The notes under the pieces: model-generated
The model's database searches: none
Told to the model about the DNA's origin: nothing
Seen by the model: only the letters and a program-made list of their open reading frames with translations
Made by a program: the position numbers and the translations under genes
In this document: piece by piece, positions 55,761-64,000 of the stretch
Position numbering within the stretch: position 1 is the first letter of the stretch
How the letters are laid out: each line of letters starts with the position of its first letter
From: Micromonospora tarapacensis
Lineage (GTDB): Bacteria > Actinomycetota > Actinomycetes > Mycobacteriales > Micromonosporaceae
Assembly (NCBI RefSeq): GCF_019697375.1
Contig: NZ_JAHCDI010000004.1
Span: forward strand, 4,079,324-4,143,323
DNA length: 64,000 bases
Direction: 5' to 3'

Positions 55761-56027
55761 ATGCGCGACTGGTACACCTCACGCGACCTGCTCGGCGTCG
55801 AGGACGAGCAGGTGATCGGCGAGACGGCGACCTTCGAGGAAACCGTCACCACCATCCTGCACACCAGCGGGCTGGCCGGGGCAGCGCCACTTACCCCGTG
55901 TCCACGACGCTGCCCACACTGCGCCTCGGACGATCCGCCCACCGACAACGCCAACACCGCCGCCATCAGACTGCCCCGAACCGACCGGCAGAGCCCCAGC
56001 CTGCCCAACCGCGATGCGGTCCACTGA
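55761..56027 (+). pseudogene. C-terminal fragment of an unidentified protein
   Basis: MRDWYTSRDLLGVEDEQVIGETATFEETVTTILHTSGLAG reads like genuine coding sequence, then becomes Pro/Arg-rich to the stop. No ribosome site is visible. The family was not recognised; a nucleoside- or antibiotic-kinase tail is only a guess. It starts exactly where the integrase fragment ends. Confidence 0.4.
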
Positions 56028-56122
56028 ACGCGGCATCTTGATCCCGACCCTGGCAACCGGATGGTCGTCACCAGGGTCGGCAGCAACGCCAGGCCATTGA
56101 GAATCAGCGAAAGGACCGCCCG

Positions 56123-57080
56123 ATGGATTCCCACGATGCGCCTCCGACCGTCCGCTTCCGGCGGGTGCGCCAGGGGGATCGGGTGCGGATCGTCTCCCCT
56201 GCCAGCCCACCCACCCGCGAGGGCATTGCGCGCGGCATGGAGCTGCTGACCTCATGAGGGCTTCAGGTCGAGCTGGGCAACCACGTGTTCGACCAATGGG
56301 GCTACATGGCCGGACGAGACGAGGACCGCGCCACCGACCTGAACTCCGCCTTCCGCGACCCTGGAATACGGGCCATCATCACCGCCCGGGGCGGTAAAGG
56401 CGCGTACCGCATCGTTGACGACCTGGACATCGATGCCGTACGGCGCGATCCCAAGCCGTTGGTCGGCTTCAGCGACATCAGCCACATCCACCTTGCCTTG
56501 TGGGCGCGGGCCGGTCTGGGCCACCCTGCACGGGCCGTTCGCCAACTGGAGCGACGACTGGACAGGGCCATCGTCGGCCGAGGCGCTGCGCCGCGCGCTG
56601 ATGACCAACGACCCCGTCGTCCTGCACCGGGACCCCGGCGAAGTCGCCGCAGCGATCACCGTCGATGGCACCGCCACAGGGATCCTCGTCGGCGGCAACC
56701 TCGACGCGATCCGCACCGAGACCGGGACCGGACTGCCGAGCCTGCGGGGCACGATCCTCTTCCTCGAACATCAGAAAGGCACCGGCCTCGGGGAAGTGGA
56801 CCGCGCACTCATCCAGCTAACCCGTTCAGGAGCGCTAGACGGCCTGCACGGCATCGCACTCGGCCAGTTCCTCGGATTCGAGCAGACCACCGACGACCCG
56901 TCGCTCGGCGGATGGGGCATCACCAACGTCCTGCGAGACCGCCTGAACCGCCTCGGCGTCCCCATCCTTGGCGGACTTCCGGCCGGACATGGCTTGCACC
57001 CACCGACGATCCCGCTCGGCACCCAAGCCACCATCGACACGGCCGCCGGAACGCTGACCGTCGAACCGGCCGTCTACTGA
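56123..57080 (+). pseudogene. S66-family LD-carboxypeptidase-like pseudogene
   Basis: VRIVSPASPPTREGIARGMELL opens a peptidase S66 protein of the type that includes LD-carboxypeptidases and the microcin C self-immunity protein MccF. A TGA stands at about 56256, where a longer frame continues GLQVELGNHVFDQWGYMAGRDEDRA, and near 56515 the frame shifts before VWATLHGPFANWSDD. The rest (GTILFLEHQKGTGLGEVDRALIQL...PAGHG) is well kept to the stop at 57080. Two lesions make it a pseudogene. Confidence 0.8.
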
Positions 57081-57126
57081 ATTGCACCCACCGCTATCTG
57101 CCGTGCTCGACCGGAAAGATGAGGAC

Positions 57127-58020
57127 ATGGTTTCCCGTGTGTCACCGCGCCTACCGTCAAAGAGCAACCCGGATGACGCCTTCGCGGCGCTGGTCGCCCT
57201 GGCCGGGCGGGCCGGTGTGGGGATCACCAGGGTTGTCCATCGCACGGACAAGGCCATCGTCGCGACGGGTACCCGAGCTGGTCGCCCGGTCGTGGCGAAG
57301 CTGCTGATAAGCGACGACCCGTACTGGGTCAGCCGCCGCGCGCATGAGCTGGACGTCTACGCACGTTTCGCCTCCGACCCGCCGCCGGTACGAGTGCCGG
57401 AACTCCTGTGGGCTGACGACCGGCTCACCGTACTTACCAATGTCCCCGGGCGGCGACTACACGACGAGCGCCACCTCACCCGTGACATCTCCCACGCAAA
57501 GGTCCAACTGGTCCTGGACACCTTGGAAGCACTCACGCAATGGGCACCCGATCCCGCCCTGCCGGAACCAATCGATTACCACGGAAGGATCCACGGCGAG
57601 TTCGCCGCCCAGCTCCTCGACGACGCCGAACGAGCCACACTCCACACCCTCGTCGATCGGATCGGCCCAGATCGCGTCACCGCGCACGGCGACGCATTGC
57701 CGGCCAACCTGCTTATCGACGAGGACCGGTGCGCTCTCGTGGACTGGGAGCACAGCGGGAGGTACCTGCCGGGGCATGACCTCGCGCTGCTCTACACCGT
57801 CGGGGCGGCGGCGAGCCCCACCCTAGCCACGGCCATCACCGATCGCGTCGCTGCCGGGGGGATCACCACGGAGTACACCATGAACCTGGTGCTGCTGGTC
57901 TGCCGGGAGATCCGGATCCACGACTCCCTACCGCTCGGTGCGGCACCCGCTCACCGGATGTCGACCCTGCGCGACCTGCACATCCGCCTCCGCCAGCAAC
58001 TGCGCCCGGCAAGCCGCTGA
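57127..58020 (+). CDS. Aminoglycoside phosphotransferase-family kinase
   Basis: A 297-residue APH-fold kinase with HGDALPANLLID (catalytic loop HGDxxxxN) and the metal motif VDWEHSGRYLPGHDLALLY. A Lys in VVAKLLISDDPYW could be the ATP-binding lysine. It phosphorylates an unknown small molecule; members include antibiotic-modifying and choline/homoserine kinases. ATG 57127 follows GAGGAC. It lies 45 bases after the S66 pseudogene, and the two families often pair in resistance loci. Confidence 0.8.
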   Translation: MVSRVSPRLPSKSNPDDAFAALVALAGRAGVGITRVVHRTDKAIVATGTRAGRPVVAKLLISDDPYWVSRRAHELDVYARFASDPPPVRVPELLWADDRLTVLTNVPGRRLHDERHLTRDISHAKVQLVLDTLEALTQWAPDPALPEPIDYHGRIHGEFAAQLLDDAERATLHTLVDRIGPDRVTAHGDALPANLLIDEDRCALVDWEHSGRYLPGHDLALLYTVGAAASPTLATAITDRVAAGGITTEYTMNLVLLVCREIRIHDSLPLGAAPAHRMSTLRDLHIRLRQQLRPASR

Positions 58021-58446
58021 GTCAGCGTATCGGGCCTTCATACGTCCAATTGTGCGGATGAAGACCATTTAGTGCTGGCAGCCCTGCCCGGCGACGGCAG
58101 AGTCCGCCCCATCATCGTCGCCAACCAGACCAGCGCGCCCGCCGGTATCGGCTAGGACGCGTTGATCTTCGCTTGGGACGGGAGGCTCGTCGACTCCCGT
58201 GAGATTGGCTTTCGCGGCTCCCGCGCTTGCCAACATCGACGTCGTCCTCGATCCGCACTGGTACTGGTCACCCGGATGACCGCCTACGACGTGAGGACGA
58301 AGCATCTGCTCCACCCCCCAGCGCTCCGCACCGGCCGCCTGACGTCCTCCATTGCCGGTCACGATGCCGCGGTCCGAAACGCACCCACCCACAGCGCAAG
58401 CCGGAATCTGTCGCCCCTTTGACCCAGAATGTAGGGTGCCGGCGCG
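58021..58446. other. Intergenic region, no gene recognised
   Basis: About 425 bases. A short plus-strand stretch at 58072-58155 (LAALPGDGRVRPIIVANQTSAPAGIG) reads like a fragment of a lost gene. Otherwise nothing supported. Confidence 0.35.
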
Positions 58447-60069
58447 ATGAATGAGGTGTGCATGCCGACGCCAGCCCAAACCGCACAAGTCATCCATTTC
58501 GTGATCAACAACTTGGGCGACAACAACGGGCATCACACGTTCGAGCAGGTCTGTCTCCAGGTAGCGATTCGGCGCATCGCCGGCAACGTACTGCCAGCCT
58601 CAGGCCCAGTGTCTGCGTTTGGCGATCAGGGCCGCGACTTCGAAACCTTCCGGACCTTCCTTGCCGACGGTATGCGGCAAACATCAGGATTCGCCGCACT
58701 CCAGTCGGCGCAGGTCATCGCCTTCGCGTGCACGATCCAGCGCGAGCGGCTCAAGACAAAGCTGGAGGCCGACCTACGGGCAATATGCGGTCAGGGCACC
58801 CCGGTCGACCGGGTGGTCTTCTTCGTCAGCTCCACTGTGCCGGTGGGGTTGCGCCACCGCGTAGAGGCGGTGGCCCGTAACGAGTACGGAGTTACGGTTA
58901 CCATCGTCGATGGTGTGGCGCTGGCGACCATGCTCTCGCAGCCGGACCTGTATTGGATCGCTCAGCAGTACCTGCACCTGCCTGGAGAACTGGCCCCGTC
59001 CGAGCCACTCGCCACCGTTCGCGTGCTCCGTGGCCACGTCGGTCACGTGGTGGCGGTGGCGTGGTCCCCGGACGGGCAGCGGGTCACTACGACAGGGCAA
59101 GACCGCACCGCGCGGCTGTGGAACCCGGCAACGGGCCAACTCCAACACGTCCTTGCCCACCAAAGCCTGGTGGCACAGATGGCGTGGTCACCGGACGGCC
59201 GTTACCTCGCCACAGCCAGCCAATCCGGCTTCTCCGGCGGCCAGGTTCGCATCTGGTCCCCGGATTCCGGCACGCTGTGTCGCCGGCTCGATGGCCACGC
59301 CGACTCGATCGAGTCCCTCGCCTGGTCACCCGACGGGCTCAAGTTGGCGACCGCCAGCTTCGACGCAACGGCCCGCATCTGGAATGCCGAGACCGGCGAG
59401 GTGATGCTCCAGCTTGATCGGCATCGGGGCCCTGTCGAGACCGTGGCGTGGTCACCCGACGGTCAATGGCTGGCCACCAGCAGCCGCGACGGCACTGCAC
59501 GGATATGGAACGCCCGTACCGGCCGGACCAGGCACCGGCTGGGGCCCCACGGCGACGAAGTCTACGAGTTCGCGTGGTCACCGGATGGACACCTCGTGGC
59601 AACTTGCGTCGACAACACGACAAGCGTCTGGGACGGTGCCAGCGGCGAACTGCGCCACACGTTTGGCGTCCACACCGAAATTGTGGTGGCGCTGGCCTGG
59701 TCACCTGACAGCGCGTACCTAGCGACGGGCAGCCGCGACGCGACCGCCGTCATCTGGGATGCGCGCCTCGGAGCAGTCGCGCACGTTCTGGCCGGTCACA
59801 CCAGCATGGTCCGCCGAGTGGCGTGGTCGCCGGATGGCCGGAGCCTGGCGACGGCCAGCTACGACCACACCGCCACCGTCTGGAACACCGCCGATGGTAC
59901 GAAGGTGCGCACCCTTCACGGTCACTCCGGCTCGCTGTGGTCCGTCGCGTGGTCGCCGGAAGGGCGATTCTTGGCCACCGCCGGCCATGATCAGACGGCG
60001 CGGATCTGGCCAATCATGGCTGCGGGCTCACCCCACCGAACAACCCTTGATGACCCGCATTCGTCATGA
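58447..60069 (+). CDS. Nuclease-like domain fused to eight WD40 repeats
   Basis: A 540-residue protein. Residues 1-185 resemble a restriction-endonuclease-like domain: GDQGRDFETF (Asp64), then AFACTIQRERLKTKLEADL (95-115), spacing that recalls PD-(D/E)XK/Mrr folds, followed by YWIAQQYLHLP. Residues about 195-530 form eight WD40 repeats (AWSPDG...WN each time), enough for one propeller. This pairing suggests a sensor-effector such as an anti-phage factor; no ATPase domain is present. The start may be ATG 58447 or 58462. The nuclease reading is inference from motif pattern, not a proven family. Confidence 0.7.
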   Translation: MNEVCMPTPAQTAQVIHFVINNLGDNNGHHTFEQVCLQVAIRRIAGNVLPASGPVSAFGDQGRDFETFRTFLADGMRQTSGFAALQSAQVIAFACTIQRERLKTKLEADLRAICGQGTPVDRVVFFVSSTVPVGLRHRVEAVARNEYGVTVTIVDGVALATMLSQPDLYWIAQQYLHLPGELAPSEPLATVRVLRGHVGHVVAVAWSPDGQRVTTTGQDRTARLWNPATGQLQHVLAHQSLVAQMAWSPDGRYLATASQSGFSGGQVRIWSPDSGTLCRRLDGHADSIESLAWSPDGLKLATASFDATARIWNAETGEVMLQLDRHRGPVETVAWSPDGQWLATSSRDGTARIWNARTGRTRHRLGPHGDEVYEFAWSPDGHLVATCVDNTTSVWDGASGELRHTFGVHTEIVVALAWSPDSAYLATGSRDATAVIWDARLGAVAHVLAGHTSMVRRVAWSPDGRSLATASYDHTATVWNTADGTKVRTLHGHSGSLWSVAWSPEGRFLATAGHDQTARIWPIMAAGSPHRTTLDDPHSS

Positions 60070-60079
60070 GACCGGCAGG

Positions 60080-60304
60080 ATGGGTGAGGTGAAGGCTTTC
60101 GACTCCCACGCTCTGAATCAGGCAAGCTTATTCGGCACCGATGATCCTCTCCTGACCGCTGGTACCGCCGAGCCGGTACTGATGGCCCTGCATACGAAGT
60201 ATTACGAGCTCTCTGCGAACGTTGAGACGGCCTCGGACGCACCCGCTTGGCTGTCGCAGCGGAAGGCGAGGATCCGCACGTTGCTGAACTGCTGGTCACC
60301 CTGA
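60080..60304 (+). CDS. Short fragment-like hypothetical protein
   Basis: A 74-residue frame, VKAFDSHALNQASLFGTDDPLLTAGTAEPVLMALHTKYYELS, that could be the start of an ASCH-like protein cut short; the tail ARIRTLLNCWSP is unlike it and may come from a frameshift. Low confidence. Confidence 0.35.
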   Translation: MGEVKAFDSHALNQASLFGTDDPLLTAGTAEPVLMALHTKYYELSANVETASDAPAWLSQRKARIRTLLNCWSP

Positions 60305-60470
60305 CCAGGTACAAGCGTGATCGACCGCTCGCGCGGGGTCGTCCCGGCACGAGTAGGCCCTGAGTTTGGGACCACTGGTACGGGTTGGATCAAAGCCTGC
60401 CTCCTGCTCAGCACCCCAATCGACATGAGTCGCCGGTAGGCTCCCGCCACGTGGGCAACGGGCGGCACGA

Positions 60471-61265
60471 GTGAGCCTCGGGAACGTCGCCGCCGGGTTG
60501 CGGGCCATACTCGAACAGATCGCTCGTCAACGCGCCGCACTGGCCGCCACCGTTTCTTCGGTGAACAGCACGTCCACGCGTCTACGGGCTGTTGTCACCG
60601 GCAGCGGCCACGTCCTCGTTCAACAGGCTCTCGCGGCAATGGCAGCATCAACCGAGCAATTACGTGAAGCCGACCGGCAGCTCGCCGGGACCGCGATGGC
60701 GATTATCGAGTACGGGCACATCATCGGTATCGCCCTCGCCCCGGCCAGTGCACCCTCAGCATCACCCGCGAGTCCTGGGAAGGTGGCCGCTGGCGATGGG
60801 CGGCAGGCCAGCCCGCCACCGTCGTTGTCCCGAGCGCCGTCTGGTCAGCGAAGGGAGGCCGGCGATGCTGCCCCGGCTCCCTTACTGCCGGGCTTCCTGG
60901 AATCGTTGCCGGCGCGCCGTTCAGCGGACGCGCCAACCGACGGGGTACTCACCACCACCGGTGGCGAGAAGATCAGCGATGTCTACAGCGGCAAGGAAGG
61001 GCCGGGTAAGGGTGGTCCTGGTCTCCGGCCGCCGTTCAAGCACTACGTGTCCGCCCTCGACCACGCCGAGGGGCATGCGGCGGCGGCGATGCGCACGCGG
61101 AGGATGACGGAGGCCACCCTGTACCTGAACAACACCCCATGCCAGGACCCGATGGGTTGTGACAGGGTTCTGCCGTATGTTCTGCCGAAAGACGCAAAAC
61201 TCACCGTCTACGGACCGAACGGGTACGTCAACGTGTACCGGGGCAACGGGAAGGGGTTGGCATGA
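60471..61265 (+). CDS. DddA-like (SCP1.201) deaminase-domain toxin
   Basis: A 264-residue protein. Residues 1-90 are helical (a type VII/WXG-like carrier is possible); 100-160 is a Pro/Ser-rich linker; the last 70 residues are a deaminase of the SCP1.201 group, which includes the double-strand DNA cytidine deaminase DddA. Catalytic-type residues: His198-Ala-Glu200 (LDHAEGHAAAAM) and the zinc pair Cys224 and Cys230 (PCQDPMGC), followed by VYGPNGYVNVYRG. The GTG start is weak in ribosome site. It overlaps the immunity gene by ATGA, a typical toxin-immunity arrangement. Confidence 0.85.
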   Translation: MSLGNVAAGLRAILEQIARQRAALAATVSSVNSTSTRLRAVVTGSGHVLVQQALAAMAASTEQLREADRQLAGTAMAIIEYGHIIGIALAPASAPSASPASPGKVAAGDGRQASPPPSLSRAPSGQRREAGDAAPAPLLPGFLESLPARRSADAPTDGVLTTTGGEKISDVYSGKEGPGKGGPGLRPPFKHYVSALDHAEGHAAAAMRTRRMTEATLYLNNTPCQDPMGCDRVLPYVLPKDAKLTVYGPNGYVNVYRGNGKGLA

Positions 61266-61693
61266 GTGCCGAGCCGGTCAGGGTCTACTACGACCGCATC
61301 GAGCCGGTCGCCGTGGATAGGATCGAAGATCTTGATGCGCTGCTCGACCGGGTAGCGGCCAACCCCGAGTACCAAGAGTTTCCCGTCATGGTGTCACTAG
61401 AAACGGGCGACAAGGAACATGTCCTCGAAATCTGCCTCGGCCGGCAAGACCTCAGTATGCTGGTCTGGCACCACGCGTTTCTCGACGTAGCAGCGAGCAA
61501 AGGCAGCCTCCACCAACCGGCGGACCTGGCCTACAACTTCGGCGGTTCCCGGACGGACGCCTACGACAGTTCGGCGATTCCTGTGGCGACCGCACGGCAG
61601 GCTGTACGAGAGTTCTTCTCCACCAACGGACAACGACCCACGTGTCTCGAATGGCAGACGCCAAACTACGGTGAGCAGGGCGAGACAGCGTAG
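61262..61693 (+). CDS. Imm1-type immunity protein
   Basis: A 143-residue acidic protein immediately coupled to the deaminase toxin (ATGA overlap). The pattern (PVMVSLETGDKEHVLEICLGRQDLSMLVWHHA, then YNFGGSRTDAYDSSAIPVATARQAVREFFSTNGQRP) fits the Imm1 family often found with SCP1.201 deaminases. It would bind and block the toxin. Family call from memory and position. Confidence 0.8.
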   Translation: MSAEPVRVYYDRIEPVAVDRIEDLDALLDRVAANPEYQEFPVMVSLETGDKEHVLEICLGRQDLSMLVWHHAFLDVAASKGSLHQPADLAYNFGGSRTDAYDSSAIPVATARQAVREFFSTNGQRPTCLEWQTPNYGEQGETA

Positions 61694-62101
61694 GGGAGGA
61701 TGTTCTTCTCAAGATTTCATTGCAAGGCCGGAACCTCTCCCTGATGACGACGGAACCGCCGGTTATGGCGGGCATGAACCGGCGCTTCCTCTGCTCAATC
61801 ACGAAGGCCCCGGGCGTGGCGGGCTGCGGCGATGGAGCGTTGCCCGGCGAGTTCGATGATGCTGAGCTGGCGGGTGACTCCTGCATGTGGCCAGGCGACC
61901 TGGGAGCCGACGCACAGGTGCCGGGGCCGGATGGGCACTCGCCGTCGTCGCGCAGGATGCCACCCGCCCCGAACCGAATCCTCAGCAGGAGCCAGGCGCC
62001 ACCGAACTCGGTACGAAGGACACGGACGCCGCGGCTGAGCCTCTGGATAAAGCCGGTAATGACTTTGCGGATCCCGTCCTTCATGAAAATCAGAACGCCC
62101 T
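61694..62101. other. Intergenic region after the immunity gene
   Basis: About 400 bases. Minus-strand text HLCVGSQVAWPHAGVTRQLSIIELAGQRSIAAARH looks faintly like coding debris, but no gene can be supported. Confidence 0.35.
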
Positions 62102-62698
62102 CTAGGGACGCTCTGCGTCAGCCATTTCAGTCGAGACGCTTGCAGCAATTCCGGTTCGGAGTTCCAAAGAGATGTGGCGAAGCGAGGATGCGACATCTGC
62201 AAATGAACCATGATTCGGGCTGATGGGTGGAAGCCAAGCAGCGCCCTCGTTGACTACTTGGTCGGCCACGTCGAGGAGGATGTCAGCGGCAGCACGGAGG
62301 CCGTCATCAACATCGCCAGCGTCGAAGGCTTCGGCCATGCGATGCATCAGGTTGCAAGGGAATGCTTCATAGGGGATCGGCGCCCCTGGGTCAGCTACCA
62401 GCCGCGCTCCGAGTTCAAGTGCTGCTGTAAACCTGTGGGGTTCCGTCGTTGAGCGGACGCACGTGGATGCACTCGTGTCTACGATGACGACGTGGGGATG
62501 ATGCTCAGGTGAGAGGCCAGGCGCTCCCCGCACCACTGGGTCGAATGTAACGGGCGTATCTGGATCCAGGTCGGCTATGACGGCGGCGAGGTCGGCGACG
62601 GTACGGATAGTCCTCGTAGTGTCTCCGGTCGAACGGAAGTTGTCTTCGCGCTCAGCGAAGGTCGCGTGACCCGTCGGCGCCGTCGTCGCAGTGGTCAT
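62102..62698 (-). CDS. Hypothetical protein
   Basis: A 198-residue soluble protein (TTATTAPTGHATFAEREDNFRST ... TVADLAAVIADLDPDTPVTFDP) without recognised motifs or membrane segments. The ATG 62698 start has GGGGGAGGGCGG upstream, whereas the frame upstream of it is not protein-like. The function is unknown. Confidence 0.6.
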   Translation of the reverse strand: MTTATTAPTGHATFAEREDNFRSTGDTTRTIRTVADLAAVIADLDPDTPVTFDPVVRGAPGLSPEHHPHVVIVDTSASTCVRSTTEPHRFTAALELGARLVADPGAPIPYEAFPCNLMHRMAEAFDAGDVDDGLRAAADILLDVADQVVNEGAAWLPPISPNHGSFADVASSLRHISLELRTGIAASVSTEMADAERP

Positions 62699-62884
62699 TC
62701 CGCCGCCCTCCCCCTCGATACAAAAATCCCGGCTGTCTGACAGACCGCCGGGTCGCCCGCGAACGCAGGCCGTACGCCGAGGGTAGCCGGCGAGCGGAAC
62801 CATGGGAACTGCCTTTGCGAGGCGTGGTACCAGCGTGCGCCTGGCGGGTCCAGAATGGTATGCCCTGCCCCTGTCTGTGTGCTC

Positions 62885-63988
62885 TCAGCCGATCCGCAGG
62901 AGATCCCCAACCAACTCGTGAATCGCCGCGTACGTGTCGGGCGAGAGATCCTCCGGGACTTCGACGTCGCGCGTGCGTACGAGGTCGTCGAGCAGCGCGC
63001 GGAGTTCGGCCGATCGGCCGTCGACGTGGGCGACGCGCATGGCGTCGACCCAGGGGTGGTCATCAAGGCGGGTTGGGTCTGCAAGCCAGGCCCGCTCCAC
63101 GGCCCACCGGGCACCGCTGGTGTCGCCAGCTTCGAGGTACAGGTCCACGAGTTGGTGCGCGGTGTCAACTACGGCGGAGGCGAGGTTATGCGGTTGTACG
63201 TCGCTTCCGGGTAGCCAGGTATACGGGTTGCGGTAGCCCGATGAGTAGGGCAGTTCCGCGCCGGCGAGGGGTTCGCCGCGGACGAGTTCGAGCGCACGAC
63301 GGAGGTCGGGAGCGCCGGCTGCTCCCCTGGCTTCGCCCCGAGCCCGGAGACGGCGAAACAGCTGCCAGTCGATGAGTACGCCGGGGGTGAGGCGGTAGAG
63401 CCGGTCTGCCCCGGCGTTGGGGGGAAGCCAGTGTGTTCCCTCGGCGTTTTCCCCGAGCCAGCGGCGTACCTTGCTGATGGCGACGCGGCGGCTTCGTGCG
63501 TTGACGCCGCGTTCTGGCCAGAGTGCGTCGTCGATTTGTTCGCCTGTGGCTCCGGCTCGGCCCCGTTGCGCTAGGTAGACGACCAGCTCGGAGTAGAAGC
63601 GGATCCGCTCGTCGGGCATTTCGCCGGGGGCATCAACTTCGACCGGGCCGAGGATGGCGATGCGCGGCCGGTAGGGGTCGGGTCGGTACCAGCCGTCGAG
63701 GTCGTCGTCGAGGGTGGGATCGTGGGGCTCGCGCTGGCGGCTTGAGGGTGCGAATCCGGTCCGGGGGGTCGCTCCGTTGGCTATCGGGGTGAGGGCTGTG
63801 ATGTCGACTGGTTGCGTCACGGTCGTGCCGGCTTGGGCGGGCGCCGGGGTGCTGCGGTCGGGTTCGGGCACGGCCGGTCGCCTTTCTTGTGCGTGTTCGT
63901 CCGTAGTCGGGTGTACGGCGGCCGGGTCGTCGCGCACCTCGTGGTGTTCGTTGTCGTCCGGGTCTTCGTCCTCGATTTCGAGCGACAT
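62885..63988 (-). CDS. BTAD-domain regulator, C-terminal part, 5' end uncertain
   Basis: Contains the bacterial transcriptional activation domain typical of large SARP-like LysM/BTAD proteins: YRPRIAILGPVEVDAPGEMPDE, RIRFYSELVVYLAQRGRAGATGEQIDDALWPER, VAISKVRRWLGE and TAHQLVDLYLEAGDTSGARWAVERAWLADPTRLDD. An ATG at 63988 is available, but the frame stays open to the right edge, and this family is usually near 1000 residues with N-terminal membrane and LysM parts, so the gene probably continues beyond the window. Confidence 0.8.
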   Translation of the reverse strand: MSLEIEDEDPDDNEHHEVRDDPAAVHPTTDEHAQERRPAVPEPDRSTPAPAQAGTTVTQPVDITALTPIANGATPRTGFAPSSRQREPHDPTLDDDLDGWYRPDPYRPRIAILGPVEVDAPGEMPDERIRFYSELVVYLAQRGRAGATGEQIDDALWPERGVNARSRRVAISKVRRWLGENAEGTHWLPPNAGADRLYRLTPGVLIDWQLFRRLRARGEARGAAGAPDLRRALELVRGEPLAGAELPYSSGYRNPYTWLPGSDVQPHNLASAVVDTAHQLVDLYLEAGDTSGARWAVERAWLADPTRLDDHPWVDAMRVAHVDGRSAELRALLDDLVRTRDVEVPEDLSPDTYAAIHELVGDLLRIG

Positions 63989-64000
63989 GTCGTTGAGGTC

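Overview
The window is high-GC, gene-dense DNA from an actinomycete. FxLD-type lanthipeptide genes, a BTAD regulator, a UGDH/RNase J/UppP set and strong codon bias fit the Micromonosporaceae, but that family assignment is an inference. Most of the window is accessory: two biosynthetic clusters, a stress or resistance island tied together by one repeated promoter motif, and a decayed zone ending in defence and toxin genes.

1-14.5 kb: a compact plus-strand NRPS cluster. Two similar TauD/TfdA (Fe(II)/2-oxoglutarate) oxygenases (the first cut by the left edge) flank a DUF6875-like protein, a dimodular NRPS (A-T-C-A-T-E-TE) and an AsnB-type amidotransferase. They are followed by a divergent IMP dehydrogenase that resembles the Tritrichomonas foetus enzyme, and an ATP-grasp ligase. 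The enzymes suggest a hydroxylated, amidated dipeptide or tripeptide ending in a D-residue. The extra IMPDH suggests purine metabolism is its target, with IMPDH as self-resistance.

14.9-24.3 kb: a class I FxLD lanthipeptide cluster: a 44-residue precursor, full-length LanB, LanC, a SpaB_C-like domain fused to a PIMT-like methyltransferase, a helical protein of unknown role, and a second stand-alone PIMT-like methyltransferase. Such methyltransferases are known to convert Asp to isoAsp in lanthipeptides.

24.3-28.6 kb: a broken aminoglycoside-phosphotransferase gene, then a TetR/VOC operon divergent from an MFS exporter.

28.6-54.3 kb: an island with 13 copies of a 21-bp element (ACTCT, a six-base core containing ACGT, AGGG, then a TAGAGT-like -10). 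It lies in front of a Wzz-like protein, four ADP-ribosylglycohydrolase paralogues (one with intact metal motifs, three without), a release factor 3 homologue, UDP-glucose dehydrogenase, RNase J (with UppP behind it), HelD, a DUF2795 protein and a SulP transporter. Two near-identical MerR regulators lie inside the same operons and are the obvious candidates to bind it. Several of these promoters appear to make leaderless or nearly leaderless mRNAs. A Tn3 transposase remnant and a decayed FUSC gene show the island has been rearranged.

54.3-58 kb: decay and recombination: a G6PDH gene without its Rossmann half, an integrase tail, an unknown fragment, an S66 peptidase pseudogene and an intact phosphotransferase. 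58.4-64 kb: a nuclease-like/WD40 fusion, a DddA-like (SCP1.201) deaminase toxin with an Imm1-type immunity gene, a small hypothetical gene, and the C-terminal part of a large BTAD regulator running off the right edge.
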